A stretch of 64,000 bases of DNA from Fidelibacterota bacterium (GTDB lineage Bacteria > Marinisomatota > Marinisomatia > Marinisomatales > S15-B10), in assembly GCA_002715465.1 (NCBI GenBank), contig PAYY01000001.1, positions 135,900-199,899 on the forward strand, given 5' to 3'. Position 1 is the stretch's first letter; every line of letters begins with the position of its first letter. Positions 62,424 through 64,000 of the stretch are shown one piece after another. Made by a program: the position numbers and the translations under genes. Under the pieces are notes generated by a model. The model was not told where the DNA came from. It was given only the letters and a program-made list of their open reading frames with translations, and ran no database searches.

Positions 62424-63692
62424 TTAAAAAAAATCCCTCAACCATCCGCCTATATTTTTTACTAATTGAACTCCGATACCACTTTTTTTATTTGCGATAT
62501 CAAATTCATTTTTAAAAATAGATGGATGCTGTACTAAACCAATAGCGGTTGCGTAGATTGGACTTGCTGCTACATCTAACACACCACTTAAGCCGCCTTT
62601 TGGAATACCTATTTTTACTTGTGCCTCAAGTATTTCTTCACCTAAAATTGCACAGTTTTTCAAAAGTGCTCCGCCACCTGTAAGAACAACGCCAAAAGAA
62701 ACACGATTCGGGATGTCAGCCCTTTCGATTTCTCGCTGTACCATTTGAAAAATTTCTTTCATTCTTGCTTCAACATATTTTGAGATCTCATGTTCATTAG
62801 CATTTTTGGGGGGGGCATCTGCTTTACAAGGCAATTCGAATTCAAGGTCATCAGAAGCCATTGACGCTTTAGCAGATCCATACTTTACTTTTATCTGTTC
62901 GGCATCTTCTAATGAAATCTGTGTCATCATAGCAATGTCATTGGAGATACTGTCACCACCAATAGCCAAGACAGCTGAATGCCGTATTTCTCCCTCGAAA
63001 AATACACAAATGTCAGTAGTACCTCCACCTATATCTACTAGTACAACACCTAGATCTTTTTCATGTTGTTCAAGAACTGCCTCAGCTGAAGCTAGAGGTT
63101 GATAAACAAAACCTTGAACAATTAATCCTGCTTCTTCCACACACTTTGTTAGATTTTTTGCTGCTGATGTAGCACAAGTTATTAAATGGACCTTTGCTTC
63201 TAATCGACGACCTACCATGTCTACTGGATTCTTAATACCTGATTGAGTATCCACTACAAACTCTTGTGGAAGTATATGAAGTATTTCTCGATCAATAGGT
63301 AGAGAAACAGCACGCGCCATTTCTAAAACTCGTTCAACATCTGTTTTTTTTATTTCTTCTTCAAATGCCATAGGATGACCATTTCTTATTGCAATCGCTC
63401 CTTGAGTGTTCAATCCGCGAATATGTTCGCCAGAAAGACCAACGAAGGCTTCAGAAACTTTCATGTTAGCCTTTTTTTCAGCTTTATTTACAGCATCCTC
63501 AATTGCTTGTATAGTAGCATTGATATTTACTACGGTTCCTTTTTTAAGACCATTTGATGCTACAACACTAGCACCTAATAGTTTCATGTCATTTTTTTTA
63601 TAGTCTGATTGGGCTATAATACAACAAATCTTTGTAGTGCCTACATCAAGTCCGACAAAGGTTTCCCTATCTTGTGTAAATCCCTTGTTCAC
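62424..63692 (-). CDS. ftsA: Cell division protein FtsA
   Basis: The 422-residue actin-like protein has FVGLDVGTTKICCIIA, the SHS2 subdomain VSEAFVGLSGEHIRG, VVLVDIGGGTTDICVF, and the C-terminal amphipathic helix LVKNIGGWLRDFF that tethers it to the membrane. It anchors FtsZ. The start is GTG 63692 behind GGGAG, overlapping the ftsQ stop (GTGA). Confidence 0.97.
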   Translation of the reverse strand: MNKGFTQDRETFVGLDVGTTKICCIIAQSDYKKNDMKLLGASVVASNGLKKGTVVNINATIQAIEDAVNKAEKKANMKVSEAFVGLSGEHIRGLNTQGAIAIRNGHPMAFEEEIKKTDVERVLEMARAVSLPIDREILHILPQEFVVDTQSGIKNPVDMVGRRLEAKVHLITCATSAAKNLTKCVEEAGLIVQGFVYQPLASAEAVLEQHEKDLGVVLVDIGGGTTDICVFFEGEIRHSAVLAIGGDSISNDIAMMTQISLEDAEQIKVKYGSAKASMASDDLEFELPCKADAPPKNANEHEISKYVEARMKEIFQMVQREIERADIPNRVSFGVVLTGGGALLKNCAILGEEILEAQVKIGIPKGGLSGVLDVAASPIYATAIGLVQHPSIFKNEFDIANKKSGIGVQLVKNIGGWLRDFF

Positions 63693-64000
63693 GTTTTCTC
63701 CCTTACAATAATCTGGTTTTTATAACGAAGATCTACATAACTATAATTATTTAAAGACTTCAAACCAATAATTGTGTTATTAAATTGTTTAAGAAGGGCC
63801 AGTTGCTCTAAAATATTGGATTTGCCTAAATGAATTCTAGTAGGATTATCAGAAAGAACAATAACATATTCATCATTGTTGTCTACCATTAATTCAGATA
63901 AATTTTCAAAAAGTGTAGGAAAAAATTCCTTAAGGTTCTTTAAATACTTTATGGCTTCCAATGTTTTCAAGGATAAACATTTTTTACCTACAGGATAAAG
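63689..64000 (-). CDS. ftsQ: Cell division protein FtsQ, C-terminal part (partial)
   Basis: The minus-strand frame is open to the window edge, so a TTG at 63970 is not the real start. The visible 103 residues contain the FtsQ beta-domain end: VDNNDEYVIVLSDNPTRIHLG and SYVDLRYKNQIIVRE. The call rests mainly on its position immediately upstream of ftsA with overlapping stop and start. The N-terminal membrane anchor and POTRA domain lie outside. Confidence 0.8.
   Translation of the reverse strand, partial: LYPVGKKCLSLKTLEAIKYLKNLKEFFPTLFENLSELMVDNNDEYVIVLSDNPTRIHLGKSNILEQLALLKQFNNTIIGLKSLNNYSYVDLRYKNQIIVREKT

Noticed and set aside
1..64000. CRISPR arrays, toxin-antitoxin pairs, prophage or insertion sequences
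   Set aside because: No regularly spaced repeats, transposase, integrase or phage structural genes were seen on either strand.

Overview
This window is one contiguous piece of a low-GC (roughly one third G+C by eye), gene-dense, Gram-negative-type chromosome. The combination seen here fits a marine bacterium of the Bacteroidota/Chlorobiota-Marinimicrobia (SAR406) neighbourhood: aerobic caa3/aa3-like oxidase genes, a cytochrome bc complex with an octaheme cytochrome, fused E1 alpha/beta dehydrogenase, fused CtaA-CtaB, a C-terminal dockerin-type module, outer-membrane proteins and frequent TTG/GTG starts. That placement is an inference from gene content; no rRNA gene is present. There are two tRNA genes (Leu-TAG, Val-TAC) and no CRISPR array, insertion sequence or prophage.

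Layout. 1-6.9 kb: a truncated M61 peptidase, a LolA-like protein, a divergent phosphate block (PhoU-like protein and Na/Pi cotransporter on the minus strand; on the plus strand a porin followed by a scar in which the start of pstS is joined to the end of phoU), then ytfJ and a DUF2953 gene. The porin-to-ytfJ stretch is clearly richer in G+C than its flanks. 7-12.7 kb: housekeeping genes phoH, ilvE, nusB, secA and tRNA-Leu. 12.8-20 kb: a bc-type quinol oxidase operon (HEAT protein, Rieske, split cytochrome b, eight-haem cytochrome c, cupredoxin). 20-23.3 kb: an ATP/ADP-translocase-like carrier fused to HEAT repeats and a cyclic-nucleotide-binding domain. 23.4-30.6 kb: cytochrome oxidase structural genes I, III, IV, II plus two small membrane proteins, haem A synthesis, SCO and DUF420 assembly genes. 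Together 12.8-30.6 kb encodes a quinol-to-oxygen chain, and the octaheme cytochrome and subunit II share an unusual acidic Asp-Asp-Trp tail.

30.6-37.2 kb: a secreted M14 carboxypeptidase without an ordinary start codon, a lipoprotein, then a tightly overlapping operon of an unknown protein, a metallo-hydrolase, DUF309, a lone receiver domain and endonuclease III. 37.2-39.8 kb: QueD-like, YhhQ, FolE and endonuclease IV (pterin/queuosine and repair). 39.8-46.8 kb: a complete lipoylated 2-oxoacid dehydrogenase set (lpd, E1 fusion, E2) with its own lipoylation genes lipB and lipA. 46.8-51 kb: lon, tRNA-Val, pyruvate kinase.

51-61 kb: a lipoprotein and an acyltransferase on the minus strand, then a plus-strand sugar-related cluster (GH109-like oxidoreductase, sodium/solute symporter, GHMP kinase, nucleotidyltransferase, alkaline-phosphatase-superfamily enzyme, amidohydrolase) preceded by a perfect 25-bp palindrome. 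61-64 kb: ftsZ, ftsA and a truncated ftsQ on the minus strand, separated from the sugar cluster by a strong bidirectional terminator.

No wholly new system is proven here. The items most worth following are the pstS-phoU deletion scar inside a compositionally foreign block, the shared acidic tails of the two respiratory subunits, the carrier-HEAT-cNMP fusion sitting between two respiratory operons, and the uncharacterised five-gene operon ending in nth.
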